A DNA stretch of 64,000 bases, taken from the NCBI GenBank assembly GCA_964629765.1, contig CAZVTK010000006.1, forward strand, positions 21,854 to 85,853, given 5' to 3'. Source of the DNA: RCIO01 sp964629765 (GTDB lineage Bacteria > Pseudomonadota > Alphaproteobacteria > Rhizobiales > Rhizobiaceae). Made by a program: the position numbers and the translations under genes. Of this stretch, positions 33,298 through 41,628 are shown in pieces (the first letter of the stretch is position 1; each line of letters begins with the position of its first letter). Below the pieces are notes generated by a model that made no database searches, was not told the origin of the DNA, and saw nothing but the letters and a program-made list of their open reading frames with translations.

Positions 33298-34355
33298 GCA
33301 GGCCGCGTCCTCGCCGATCGTTTCTCGCCGCCTGGTTCGGCGGGAGCATGCCTGCGTTCTTCGCGTCCGTGCTCTCGATGCTGATGATGCTCTATGTCCT
33401 CAAGAGCGTCGTGAGCTGGGGCATCCTGGACGCCAGCTTCACCGCCGGGGGCTTTTCCGAATGCGCCGAGGTCGTCGGCGCATGCTGGGTGGCGGCCACC
33501 CATCGGCTGGACATGATCTTTTTCGGCCTGTACCCGTCCGCGCTGCTGTGGCGCGCCCAGACCGGGCTCGCCATCCTCGTCGTGGCGATCGTCCTGACCT
33601 GCATGCCGTCGCTGTGGCGGGTGAACCGGCTCCTGCCCGTCTGGCTCGTCTCCGGCATCGCCTTCCTCGTGGTCATGCGCGGCGGGATCTTCGGGCTGGC
33701 GCCCGTCCCCACGTCGCAATGGGGCGGCTTCACGCTCAACCTGTTCATCTTCTTCTGCGTCATCGTCGCGGGCATGCCGATCGCCGTCGTCCTCGCCCTG
33801 ATGCGCCAGTCGGAGTTGCGCGGCATACGCTTCGTGGCGGGCGCCTTCATCGACCTGACGAGAAGCCTGCCTCTCGTCGGCATCCTGTTCTTCGCGGTGC
33901 TGATCTTTCCGCTGGTCCTGCCGCGCGGGCTGGAGACGGACACGCTGATCCGCGTGATCGTCGCCTTCGCCTTCTTCTTCGGCTGCTACGAGGCCGAGGT
34001 CCTGCGCGGCGGCTTCCAGTCGATCGCCCGCGGCCAGACCGAGGCCAGCGATTCCCTCGGCCTGACCTACTGGCAGCGCACGCGCCTGATCATGATGCCG
34101 CAGGTTCTGGAGAAGTCGTTCCCGACCACGCTCAACCAGTTCGTGATCACCTTCAAGGAGACGTCCCTCGTCTTCATCGTCGGCCTGTTCGACGTCCTCA
34201 GGGCATCGGAGGTGCTGATCGGCATGCCGGGCTGGGGAAGCTATTACCTGGAGGTCTACACGGTCACCGCCCTGCTGTTCTTCGCGGTGACCTTCACCCT
34301 GTCGCATTATGGCCGCTTCCTGGAAAACAGGATCGCGCAGGGGCGAAACCGTTGA
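33294..34355 (+). CDS. AapM/BztC-like amino-acid ABC permease
   Basis: 353 residues. Second permease half: N-terminal TMs with a periplasmic loop, then GGFTLNLFIFFCVIVAGMPI, IDLTRSLPLVGILFFAVLIF, the EAA-like loop EASDSLGLTYWQRTRLIMMPQ and FKETSLVFIVGLFDVLRAS. Coupled to the preceding permease by a 4-bp overlap. With the ATPase at 29257 and the binding protein at 31027 this completes an importer for an amino acid or related zwitterion. Confidence 0.92.
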   Translation: MSRPRPRRSFLAAWFGGSMPAFFASVLSMLMMLYVLKSVVSWGILDASFTAGGFSECAEVVGACWVAATHRLDMIFFGLYPSALLWRAQTGLAILVVAIVLTCMPSLWRVNRLLPVWLVSGIAFLVVMRGGIFGLAPVPTSQWGGFTLNLFIFFCVIVAGMPIAVVLALMRQSELRGIRFVAGAFIDLTRSLPLVGILFFAVLIFPLVLPRGLETDTLIRVIVAFAFFFGCYEAEVLRGGFQSIARGQTEASDSLGLTYWQRTRLIMMPQVLEKSFPTTLNQFVITFKETSLVFIVGLFDVLRASEVLIGMPGWGSYYLEVYTVTALLFFAVTFTLSHYGRFLENRIAQGRNR

Positions 34356-34417
34356 TCCGCAACGGCTCGGAATCGTTCGGGCCGTTTCCTCCGTGTCTCG
34401 AAATCGGGCTCTCGGAA

Positions 34418-35179
34418 ATGCCGTCTGGTCGCCGCAAGCTGGGATTGATCGCCGTCGACGTCGACGAGGTCATCGAGGATGACTTCCGGCATATGTCGGC
34501 GGGCATCGATGAAGTCGGAATGGTCACGAGCCGGTTCAGGCTGGGGCCGCTCGACGCCCTCGGCAACACCGCGCCGCTCGAACAGGCGATCGCCGGGGCG
34601 GCAGGGCTGCTCGCGCCGCGGTCGGATCTCGATGCGGTGGTGTTCGGCTGCGCCTCCGCGTCGCTGGCGCTGGGACAGGACAAGGTCGAGCGGATCGTGA
34701 GGGACGCGCGGCAGCGCGGGGTGAGCGTGATCACCCCGCTCGGGGCGTCGATCGCGGCGATGGAAGCGCTGAACGTCGGGTCGGTGCTGCTCGTGACGCC
34801 CTATCCGGAGGCGATCGACGCAGGGATCAGGGCCGCGATCGGGAAGGCGGGCGTGGCGGTCAAGGCGTCGGTCCGGGTGCCGACAAGCGCGTACAGGCAG
34901 TTTTCCGACGTGCCCGGCTCCGTGGTCGCCGATCTTGTCCTTGCCGCCTTGCGGGATGTGGAGGCGGATTGCGCCCTGGTCTCCTGCACCGCGCTGCGCG
35001 TCTCGCCCCTCATTCAGGCGATGGAACGCGAAAGCGGCAAGCCCGTGCTCGCCAGCAACCAGTGCGCCCTGTGGAGCGCCTTGCGCCTGCTGGGTTGCAG
35101 CCGGATGGCCGCCGGCTACGGTCGGCTGATGGAGACCCTCCCGCCGGCGGCGACCGGCTCGGGCGCGTCGCCGAGCTGA
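34418..35179 (+). CDS. Asp/Glu racemase superfamily protein (maleate isomerase/AMDase-like)
   Basis: 253 residues from the ATG at 34418; a TTG at 34352 overlapping the permease stop would add 22 residues and is possible. Two catalytic cysteines at the family positions: C78 in VVFGCASASL and C190 in LVSCTALRV. This family includes aspartate racemase, hydantoin racemase, maleate cis-trans isomerase and arylmalonate decarboxylase. With a HyuAB pair and an amino-acid importer in the same region, racemisation or cis-trans isomerisation of the imported compound or an intermediate is plausible. Confidence 0.85.
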   Translation: MPSGRRKLGLIAVDVDEVIEDDFRHMSAGIDEVGMVTSRFRLGPLDALGNTAPLEQAIAGAAGLLAPRSDLDAVVFGCASASLALGQDKVERIVRDARQRGVSVITPLGASIAAMEALNVGSVLLVTPYPEAIDAGIRAAIGKAGVAVKASVRVPTSAYRQFSDVPGSVVADLVLAALRDVEADCALVSCTALRVSPLIQAMERESGKPVLASNQCALWSALRLLGCSRMAAGYGRLMETLPPAATGSGASPS

Positions 35180-35333
35180 CAGGGCCCGAAAAGAGGGATC
35201 CTGGGCTGCGTTGTGACGCCGCCCGATCCGCCTTGACCTTCGGCCGCGCTTCGGGACTATCGTTCTCGGCGACGCGGAATGTTGCGGCCGCCGGCCGCGA
35301 CCCTGACCGGCGGCGAGGCGAGGTGCTTGCGCA

Positions 35334-36017
35334 ATGACCAGACGAATCCTCCACGTCGTCAGCAATGTCGCGCACTATGCCGATCCCGACGACCCCACGG
35401 GCCTTTGGTTGTCGGAGCTCACTCACGCCTGGGATGTCTTTGCCGGGCACGGATACGACCAGCGCATCGTCAGCCCGAAGGGCGGGCCGTCGCCGCTCGA
35501 GCCCCGCGCCCTGAAGTGGCCGCTGCTCGACGCGTCGGCGAGGGCCTGGCTGGCCGACGGGGAGCGCATGTCGTTGCTCGCCACGACCGCGCAGCCCGAC
35601 GAGATCGATCCCGCGGATTACGCCGCGATCTATTTCACCGGCGGCCACGCCGTGATGTGGGACTTTCCCGGCAGCGAAGGATTGCAGCGGATCACCCGGG
35701 CCATCTGGGAGCGCGGCGGCGTCGTCTCGTCGGTCTGCCACGGCTATTGCGGCCTGCTCGACACGACGCTGTCCGACGGCAGGCTGCTCGTCGCCGGCCG
35801 GCGGGTCACCGGGTTTTCGTGGACCGAGGAAGTGCTGGCCGGGGTTGCCAAGAAGATGCCGTACAATGCCGAGGAAGAGATGAGGCGGCGCGGTGCGCGC
35901 TACGAAAAGGCTTTCCTGCCGTTCGTCCCTCACGTCGCCGTCGACGGGAAGCTGGTGACCGGGCAGAACCCGTTCTCGGCCAAGGTGACGGCAAAGACGG
36001 TGGCGGCGCTGCTCTGA
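35334..36017 (+). CDS. DJ-1/PfpI (Hsp31-like) family protein
   Basis: 227 residues. Type 1 glutamine-amidotransferase-like fold: LHVVSNVAHYADP at the N-terminus, TGGHAVMWDFPGSEGLQ, nucleophile elbow SSVCHGYCGLL with the Cys-His pair, and GRRVTGFSWTEE. Members are glyoxalase III or deglycase-like enzymes, isonitrile hydratases or chaperones. It probably detoxifies or hydrates an intermediate; no specific function is claimed. It stands 154 bp after the racemase-like gene. Confidence 0.83.
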   Translation: MTRRILHVVSNVAHYADPDDPTGLWLSELTHAWDVFAGHGYDQRIVSPKGGPSPLEPRALKWPLLDASARAWLADGERMSLLATTAQPDEIDPADYAAIYFTGGHAVMWDFPGSEGLQRITRAIWERGGVVSSVCHGYCGLLDTTLSDGRLLVAGRRVTGFSWTEEVLAGVAKKMPYNAEEEMRRRGARYEKAFLPFVPHVAVDGKLVTGQNPFSAKVTAKTVAALL

Positions 36018-36045
36018 CGCTGAAGCCCCGCCTTGCCGGCGGGAT

Positions 36046-36071
36046 AAATGCCAACAAGAATGTTGACAAAA
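36046..36071 (+). promoter_or_regulatory. GntR-type operator/promoter upstream of the 36244 SDR gene
   Basis: An 18-bp dyad GCCAACAAGAATGTTGAC (36050-36067) containing the inverted repeat CCAACA-N4-TGTTGA and overlapping a consensus -35 TTGACA (36063-36068). The -10 is weak (TGTATG, 36087-36092). The surrounding 26 bp match the reverse complement of 41022-41047 at 25 positions. The rest of 36018-36243 shows no gene. Confidence 0.7.
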
Positions 36072-36243
36072 GATCGGGCCTTTGGCTGTATGGTTTTGGC
36101 GCGAGGCGCCCAGGCCACCGGCAGTTCCATCATGACCTTACCTTTATTCACCCATGCGCTTCGCGGCTGCGTGGCCGGACGACGGCGGGCTCAAGCTCGT
36201 CCGGATCGGCGCGAGCTGGTCATCTCATCGCAGGAGCGCGCCG

Positions 36244-37038
36244 ATGAATCGACTTGAGCGCAAGATCGCATTGGTGACGGGTGCTGCGAACGGTATCGGC
36301 GCCGCGACGGCGCGACTCATGGCGCGGGAGGGGGCATGCGTCGCCATCGCCGACATTCACGACGAGGCCGGCGAAACAGTCGCGCGCGAGATAAACCGCG
36401 ATGGAGGCAACGCCTTCTTCGTTCATCTGGATGTGAGCCGGGAAGAAGAATGGACGGCCGCCATCGCGGCGACCGTCGACCGCTTCGGCGGCCTCGACGT
36501 GCTCGTCAACAATGCCGGCATCTATCTGGCCAAAGGCTGCGAGGAAGCATCACTCGCGGATTGGCAGGCTATCTGCTCGGTCAATCTCACAGGTGTCGTG
36601 ATGGGCACCAAGCTCGCGCTCGCCGCGTTGCGGGAGAGGGCGCGGACCAGCCCGCATGGCAGCGCGATCATCAACATGTCCTCGACCGTGGGCCTCAAGG
36701 GCTCGTCCGTCGACCCCCTCTACTCCTTGACCAAAGGGGGCATCACGACCTTCACCAAATCCACGGCGATCGAATTCGGACACAAGGGATACCGCATCCG
36801 GGTCAATTCCGTGCATCCTGGCGCAGTGGAAACGGAGATGGCCGCGCAGCACCGCAAGGCCGGCACCAGCGATCCCGCGGCCGTCGAGGCATCCCGGCAG
36901 GCTATTGCCGCCTCGCTTCCGATCAAGCGCATCGCAATGCCGGCGGACATTGCAGCAGCAGTCGTATTTCTGGCATCGGACGAATCGGCCTTCATGACCG
37001 GGTCGAGCCTGGTCATCGACGGCGGTGCGACCGCATAG
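36244..37038 (+). CDS. SDR-family oxidoreductase (second regulon)
   Basis: 264 residues. Full classical SDR set: TGAANGIG, NNAGIY, INMSSTVG serine, YSLTK (YxxxK) and MTGSSLVIDGG. The ATG at 36244 has GGAG upstream and starts just before the fold; an earlier Met at 36154 would add a non-conserved tail. Although it follows the first catabolic cluster, its promoter carries the operator of the second one. It is thus likely to oxidise an alcohol, such as the 2-hydroxy or 3-hydroxy group of that pathway's substrate. Confidence 0.9.
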   Translation: MNRLERKIALVTGAANGIGAATARLMAREGACVAIADIHDEAGETVAREINRDGGNAFFVHLDVSREEEWTAAIAATVDRFGGLDVLVNNAGIYLAKGCEEASLADWQAICSVNLTGVVMGTKLALAALRERARTSPHGSAIINMSSTVGLKGSSVDPLYSLTKGGITTFTKSTAIEFGHKGYRIRVNSVHPGAVETEMAAQHRKAGTSDPAAVEASRQAIAASLPIKRIAMPADIAAAVVFLASDESAFMTGSSLVIDGGATA

Positions 37039-37061
37039 ACCTCCGTGCTTCGCCGGATGGC

Positions 37062-38165
37062 TCAGGCGGCGGGCAGCAGATGCAGCCGATCCAGCGCCAG
37101 AGCCAGAGTCACCTCGTCGGCGAGCTCCCGCGGCCTGAAGGCGTCCTCGTCGACGGTCATCACCCCCTGCGGCGTCTCGACCGAATAACGCGCCGTGCTG
37201 CCGAGGAACGTGCGCCGTATCAACCGTCCCCGCAGCACCGGACCATCGGCGCGGGAGGTGTGGCCGACGATGGAAAAGGCTTCCGGCCGAACCATCAGCG
37301 TGGCCTTGCCGGTGATCTCTCCCGTCCGGACCGGGATCGACTGGTCCGCAACTTCGATGCGGCCGGGCGCAACGACGCGAGCTTCGATGAAGTTCGCCGT
37401 TCCGACGAACTCGGCGATGTAGCGTGTCGCCGGGCGCGCGTAGATATCTTCCGGCTGCCCCAGTTGCGCAATGCGACCGGTATCCATCACCGCGACCTGG
37501 GCGGAGATCGACATCGCCTCCTCCTGATCGTGCGTCACGAACACCATCGTCTTGCCGAGAACCTGCTGCAACCGCACGATCTCCTCGCGCAGCCGCACCC
37601 GCAATTTGGCATCGAGGTTCGACAGCGGTTCGTCGAGGAGCAGCACCTCGGGATCGACCGCCAGGGCGCGGGCCAGCGCCACCCTCTGTTGCTGGCCGCC
37701 GGAGAGCTGGTGCGGATATTTTTCTGCCGCGCCGGACAGCCCGACAAGCTCGAGCATCTCGCCGATGCGCGCTTTTGCCGGGCCCGCCGGCGTGCGGCGC
37801 ATGCGCAGGCCGTATCCGACGTTGCCGGCGACGGTGAGGTGCGGAAACAGCGCGTATTCCTGGAACACCATCGTCATGCGGCGCTTGTTCGGCGGCAGGT
37901 GAATGATGCTTTCCCCGTCCAAAGTGATGTCGCCGGAATCGGGCTGGTACAGGCCCGCCAGCAGCCTCAGGGTGGTGGACTTGCCGCAGCCGGACGGCCC
38001 GAGCAGCGTCGTGATCTGCCCCCTCGGAATATCGAGCGACACCTGATCCACCGCCTTCAGTGGTCCGAGCATCTTGCTCAGGCCGAGGATGCGTACGTGC
38101 GGCGAGGCGTCCGCCTGGCTGCGTGCGCCTGCCGTCGCAGGCTCAATGGATGCCGGACTATTCAT
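37062..38165 (-). CDS. ABC transporter ATP-binding protein (Fbp/Pot-like, with TOBE domain)
   Basis: 367 residues. Walker A GPSGCGKST, Q-loop MVFQEYALFPHL, signature LSGGQQQRVALARAL, Walker B VLLLDEPLSNLDAK and switch His in VTHDQEEAM. A C-terminal TOBE-like β domain (about 280-367) is seen in importers for iron, polyamines, phosphonates and sugars. Coupled to the permease gene (ATGA). It is the third gene of the unit binding protein-permease-ATPase, read leftward. Confidence 0.93.
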   Translation of the reverse strand: MNSPASIEPATAGARSQADASPHVRILGLSKMLGPLKAVDQVSLDIPRGQITTLLGPSGCGKSTTLRLLAGLYQPDSGDITLDGESIIHLPPNKRRMTMVFQEYALFPHLTVAGNVGYGLRMRRTPAGPAKARIGEMLELVGLSGAAEKYPHQLSGGQQQRVALARALAVDPEVLLLDEPLSNLDAKLRVRLREEIVRLQQVLGKTMVFVTHDQEEAMSISAQVAVMDTGRIAQLGQPEDIYARPATRYIAEFVGTANFIEARVVAPGRIEVADQSIPVRTGEITGKATLMVRPEAFSIVGHTSRADGPVLRGRLIRRTFLGSTARYSVETPQGVMTVDEDAFRPRELADEVTLALALDRLHLLPAA

Positions 38166-39799
38166 ATCTGACTCCCACGGGCCGGAGCGCCGAACCGGCG
38201 GATCGCGATCTCGGCCAATCCGACGCACAAGAAGGTTATTGCCAGCAACGCCGTCGTCAGCGCCGCGCCCTCGCTCCAGCTCGAACTGCCGATCATCCGC
38301 AGGATGACGGTCGAGGCGAGTATCTGACCCGGAGCGATCATGAACACGACGACGCTCACATTCGACATGGAACGGATGAAGGACTGGATGAACGACGCCA
38401 GAAGGCTGCGGGAAAGCAGCGGAACATAGACGTCGGTGATCAGGCGCAGCTCGCTGGCGCCCAGGTTGCGGGCCGAATCCTCGATGCTGCGATGAATCTG
38501 GCCGAGAGCTGCCTTGGTGGCCTGGTACGCGTGCGGCAAATGCCAGAAGCCCAGGGCGAGCACGACGATCCAGATGGTGCCGGCGAGCTCGACCGGCGGC
38601 GCGTTGAATGCCAGCACGAAGCCGACGCCGACGAACACGCCCGGCAACGCGCCCGGCAGGACGGCCAGGAAATCGAGCGTGCCGCGGAACCAGATCGAGC
38701 GCGAATGCAGGAAGGCGATGATCTGCCCCACGATAGCGGTCACCAGCCCGGCGAGCACGCTTATCACGATGCTGATGCGCAGTTCGCCCAGATAGGAGAG
38801 CACCCCGAACCAGTGACGCAGGCTGAGGGACCAGTCGCTTCCCCACTGGTTGACCAGCCCCGCGAGCAATATCCCCGCATAGACGACGACGACCAGAACG
38901 CAGGTCAGCGAGCAGATCGCGACGACCAGCCATTTGATGAAGGGCGGGGTGGCGATCTGATCGACGTCCGCGCCCCGGCCGGTGACCGTCGCGAAGACGC
39001 GATCGCCCAGCAGCGCGCGGCTCGCCATGAACAGGCCGACGGTCGGAACCATGAGAAGGGACACGACCACCGCCGCGCCCTGCAAGTCGCCCAGCCCGTC
39101 CATCAGGAGCCACGCCTCGGTCGCCAGCACCGGAAAATTGCCGGCGATGACGACGGCATTGCCGAAATCGGCAAGCACGGTGATGGCGACGACGAGCATG
39201 GCGCCGATGACGCCCGGCAATGCCAGGGGAAGCAGGACGGTGCGAAGCGCCGCGCTCTCGCTTGCTCCGAGAGTGAGCGCCGCCTGTTCCGCATTCGGAT
39301 GGATGCCCTCCAGCACGCCGCGGATGATCACGGTGGCGAGCGGAAACATGCCGATGGTCTGGGCCAGCCAGAGGCCGTGCCAGCCGAATATGCTCATGTT
39401 CAGGCCGAGCAGGTGATAGCTCACCAGTCCCTGGCGCCCGAACATGAGGACATAGGCGAAAGCGACCATGAAGGGCGGCGCGAAAAGCGGAAGCATGCCC
39501 ACGAAGCGAAACAGATTGCGAAACGGGATATCGCGGCGCGTCGCCGCGAACGCAAAGGCCAGCCCCAGCAGCGTGGCCGATGTCGTGGACAGCAGCGTGA
39601 TCGCGACGCTGTTCTGTGCCGCCCGTATCGTCCGCCCGCTCGTCAGCACCTCGGCCACATGGTCCAGTCCCGGCGTGATGAGCACCCTGACGGTCGGGTA
39701 GATGACGAAAAGGCAGAGCGCGCAAAGCGTCGCTAGGTATAGAATCAATACGGCTGGCTCGACAGCAAGCCGGCTTCCGCGTGCCACAGTCGTACTCAC
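38162..39799 (-). CDS. Fused two-domain ABC permease (FbpB/AfuB type)
   Basis: 545 residues with about 12 membrane segments in two homologous halves. Each half has an EAA-like loop, EQAALTLGASESAALRTVLLP and EDSARNLGASELRLITDVYVP, which contact the ATPase. Fused permeases of this kind serve ferric iron, 2-aminoethylphosphonate and some organic-acid importers. The context here is organic-acid catabolism with no iron genes nearby, so an organic anion is more likely than iron (inference). Confidence 0.92.
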   Translation of the reverse strand: MSTTVARGSRLAVEPAVLILYLATLCALCLFVIYPTVRVLITPGLDHVAEVLTSGRTIRAAQNSVAITLLSTTSATLLGLAFAFAATRRDIPFRNLFRFVGMLPLFAPPFMVAFAYVLMFGRQGLVSYHLLGLNMSIFGWHGLWLAQTIGMFPLATVIIRGVLEGIHPNAEQAALTLGASESAALRTVLLPLALPGVIGAMLVVAITVLADFGNAVVIAGNFPVLATEAWLLMDGLGDLQGAAVVVSLLMVPTVGLFMASRALLGDRVFATVTGRGADVDQIATPPFIKWLVVAICSLTCVLVVVVYAGILLAGLVNQWGSDWSLSLRHWFGVLSYLGELRISIVISVLAGLVTAIVGQIIAFLHSRSIWFRGTLDFLAVLPGALPGVFVGVGFVLAFNAPPVELAGTIWIVVLALGFWHLPHAYQATKAALGQIHRSIEDSARNLGASELRLITDVYVPLLSRSLLASFIQSFIRSMSNVSVVVFMIAPGQILASTVILRMIGSSSWSEGAALTTALLAITFLCVGLAEIAIRRFGAPARGSQI

Positions 39800-39870
39800 G
39801 ATATACCTCGATCTTCCGATGCGGGATCACACCCCCCCTTCCCCCTTGGGGTCGACGAAGGCGCATGCAA

Positions 39871-39911
39871 GGCCGCGCAAGACAGGACTGAATCCGGTGT
39901 CTTGCGCGGCC
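39871..39911 (-). repeat. mRNA hairpin between binding-protein and permease genes
   Basis: Perfect 14-bp stem GGCCGCGCAAGACA/TGTCTTGCGCGGCC with a 13-nt loop. It begins 25 bp after the binding-protein stop (leftward reading) and ends 72 bp before the permease start. No T-run, so probably an mRNA-stabilising or attenuating element rather than a full terminator. Confidence 0.65.
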
Positions 39912-39935
39912 CGAGCAGAATTCGTTCTGCGCGTC

Positions 39936-40964
39936 CTACTGGTTTGTTTCCTGCGCCCACTGCTTGCGAATACGATCGACGTTCTCAGCCGCCCAGTCGA
40001 GATCGTAGTCCACGGCTTTGATCGAAGCGAGCGTCGGCACCCCTTCGAGCGGGGCGATATCGGGGCTGACCGGCAGCCGGTAGCCAAGCTTGGCCGCGGC
40101 ATCCTGCACGAAATCGCTTTGCAGGAAGTCGATGAACTTGCGCGCGCCTTCCGTATTCGGGCCGCCCTTGACGATGCCGGCCACCCAGACGGAAACCGCA
40201 TTGTCCGGCGGAACCGCGAGGCCCAGCGGCTGCTTGCGGCCAATCGTGGCATCGAGCACGCTGCTCGACCACACGACGCCGATGATGCCTTCGCCACGCT
40301 CCACCAAAGCCACCGGAAGCGAAGCCGAGGCTGTGTACTGGGCGACGTTCTTGTGGAGTGCGCGCACGTACTCCCAGGCCTTCTCCTCGCCCAGGCGGAA
40401 GACCTGCGTCATCAGCAGCACGGACCCCATGGCCGTCGTCTGGGGATTGGGCACCATCAACTTGTCCTGATAGGCCGGATTCAGGAGGTCATCCCAGGTC
40501 GCCGGGTACGGGACTCCCTTCAGCGCGGGGTCGGCGTCATAGCGCTCCTTGTTCCAGAAGATCATGGGCGTGATGGCGAACCAGCCGTGCCGGTAGCCGT
40601 CCGCGTCGGCATAGCCCTTCTGTATGAAGTCGGGTGTTTCGGCCTTCGCCTTGTAGGGCTCGATCAGGCCCTCGGCGGTCAGCTTCTGGATGAAATCGAC
40701 CGTCGTATCCACGATCACATCCGCCCGGGGCCGGTCCTTCTCCGTCTGAACCCTGGCGATCAGGGTTCCGTTTGCGGGGATGACCAGCATCTCCACGGTA
40801 ATGCCGGTCTGGCGCTTGAACTCCTCCCTGAGCGCATTGGTAAATGCCTCTTCGTGGATCCCGGTGTAAACCACGATGCTTTCTTGAGCCATTACGGGAG
40901 CGCATGCGGCAAGCGACAATATCGCGCCTGCAAGCGCACGTTTCCCGGCTGAAAATATAGACAT
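39936..40964 (-). CDS. ABC transporter substrate-binding protein (FbpA-like fold)
   Basis: 342 residues from the ATG at 40964, which has GGAGG upstream and opens directly on a signal peptide (MSIFSAGKRALAGAILSLAA, cleavage near VMAQE). Mature landmarks: SIVVYTGIHEEAFTNALREEF, RPRADVIVDTTVDFI, MIFWNKERYDADPALKGVP and ARKFIDFLQSDFVQDAAAKLGY. These match type 2 binding proteins for iron, thiamine or phosphonates. The tyrosine pair that marks ferric-iron binders was not evident. A GntR-type operator lies about 60 bp upstream. Confidence 0.92.
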   Translation of the reverse strand: MSIFSAGKRALAGAILSLAACAPVMAQESIVVYTGIHEEAFTNALREEFKRQTGITVEMLVIPANGTLIARVQTEKDRPRADVIVDTTVDFIQKLTAEGLIEPYKAKAETPDFIQKGYADADGYRHGWFAITPMIFWNKERYDADPALKGVPYPATWDDLLNPAYQDKLMVPNPQTTAMGSVLLMTQVFRLGEEKAWEYVRALHKNVAQYTASASLPVALVERGEGIIGVVWSSSVLDATIGRKQPLGLAVPPDNAVSVWVAGIVKGGPNTEGARKFIDFLQSDFVQDAAAKLGYRLPVSPDIAPLEGVPTLASIKAVDYDLDWAAENVDRIRKQWAQETNQ

Positions 40965-41021
40965 GTTCAGGTTTCCTCCCTTGGTGATGTCGGTGCCCGG
41001 GAGCCTTAAGCCATTTAACCA

Positions 41022-41047
41022 TTTTGTCAACATTGTTGTTGGCATTT
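41022..41047 (-). promoter_or_regulatory. GntR-type operator/promoter of the second ABC importer
   Basis: On the minus strand the 18-bp dyad GCCAACAACAATGTTGAC (41043-41026) overlaps a consensus -35 TTGACA (41030-41025). The dyad differs from the 36050 site at one base, and the near identity extends to 26 bp including flanks. The orientation relative to the gene is also the same. Confidence 0.75.
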
Positions 41048-41131
41048 TTGAATCCCGCCCGCCCCGCGGACGTTCCGGTCCCTCTGCGCCATGGGCAACA
41101 CGGCGGCCCGGCTTGTGCCCGACGCTTTGAG

Positions 41132-41403
41132 CTAGAGCCTTTCATGGTTACACGGAAACAGTTCTGTTTCCTCGATGGCGAGGCGATCCGCCAGGAAGCC
41201 CACGACGGTCGTATCGGGATACGGCCGAGTGGGCTGACGCCGCGGTCGCCCGCCAGCGGGAAACCCTTCGGGCCGGACGCTTTCGGGCCAAATCCTTCGG
41301 TCTTCGTCTCGGCCGTATCCCGATACGACCTTCGCCGAAGCCCTCGACCTTGGCCCGAAATCGCTCCGGCAGAACGATTCCGTGTAGCCATGAAAGGCTC
41401 TAG
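41132..41403. mobile_element. 272-bp MITE-like palindromic element
   Basis: The ends are 25-bp inverted repeats with one mismatch (CTAGAGCCTTTCATGG at 41132, mirrored to 41403). A perfect 23-bp inner repeat pairs 41207-41229 with 41308-41330 on the same centre of symmetry (about 41268), so most of the element folds into one long hairpin. No coding frame lies inside. CTAG at both outer edges could be a 4-bp target duplication as with IS5-group elements, but CTAG is itself palindromic so this is not proof. The following 41404-41628 shows no gene. Confidence 0.7.
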
Positions 41404-41628
41404 GCGCGTCCAGTGATCGATGAATCGATCGCGAGGCGACCGAGGCGAGGCCTTGAGTCGGGATCGCTCCGTCAGCGCGACATGCGCGACACCGGAGAGC
41501 TTCTATCGGCCCGGCGGTCGCGGATCCGCGAGCCGGTCGCCAACATTCCCGTCCGCGGGCAAGGACGGGCTTCCGGTCATGCATGACGAGCCCCGGCTCG
41601 ATCGAAACGGGACCGCCATGCGCCGCCG

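Noticed and set aside
39936..40964. Ferric-iron import for the Fbp-like ABC system.
   Set aside because: No iron-regulatory box or clear tyrosine pair, and its operator is shared with organic-acid genes; kept only as an alternative.
41207..41229. GTATCGGGATAC inside the MITE-like element as another IclR operator.
   Set aside because: Arms are separated by 2 bp, not 5, and the sequence is explained by the element's own palindrome.
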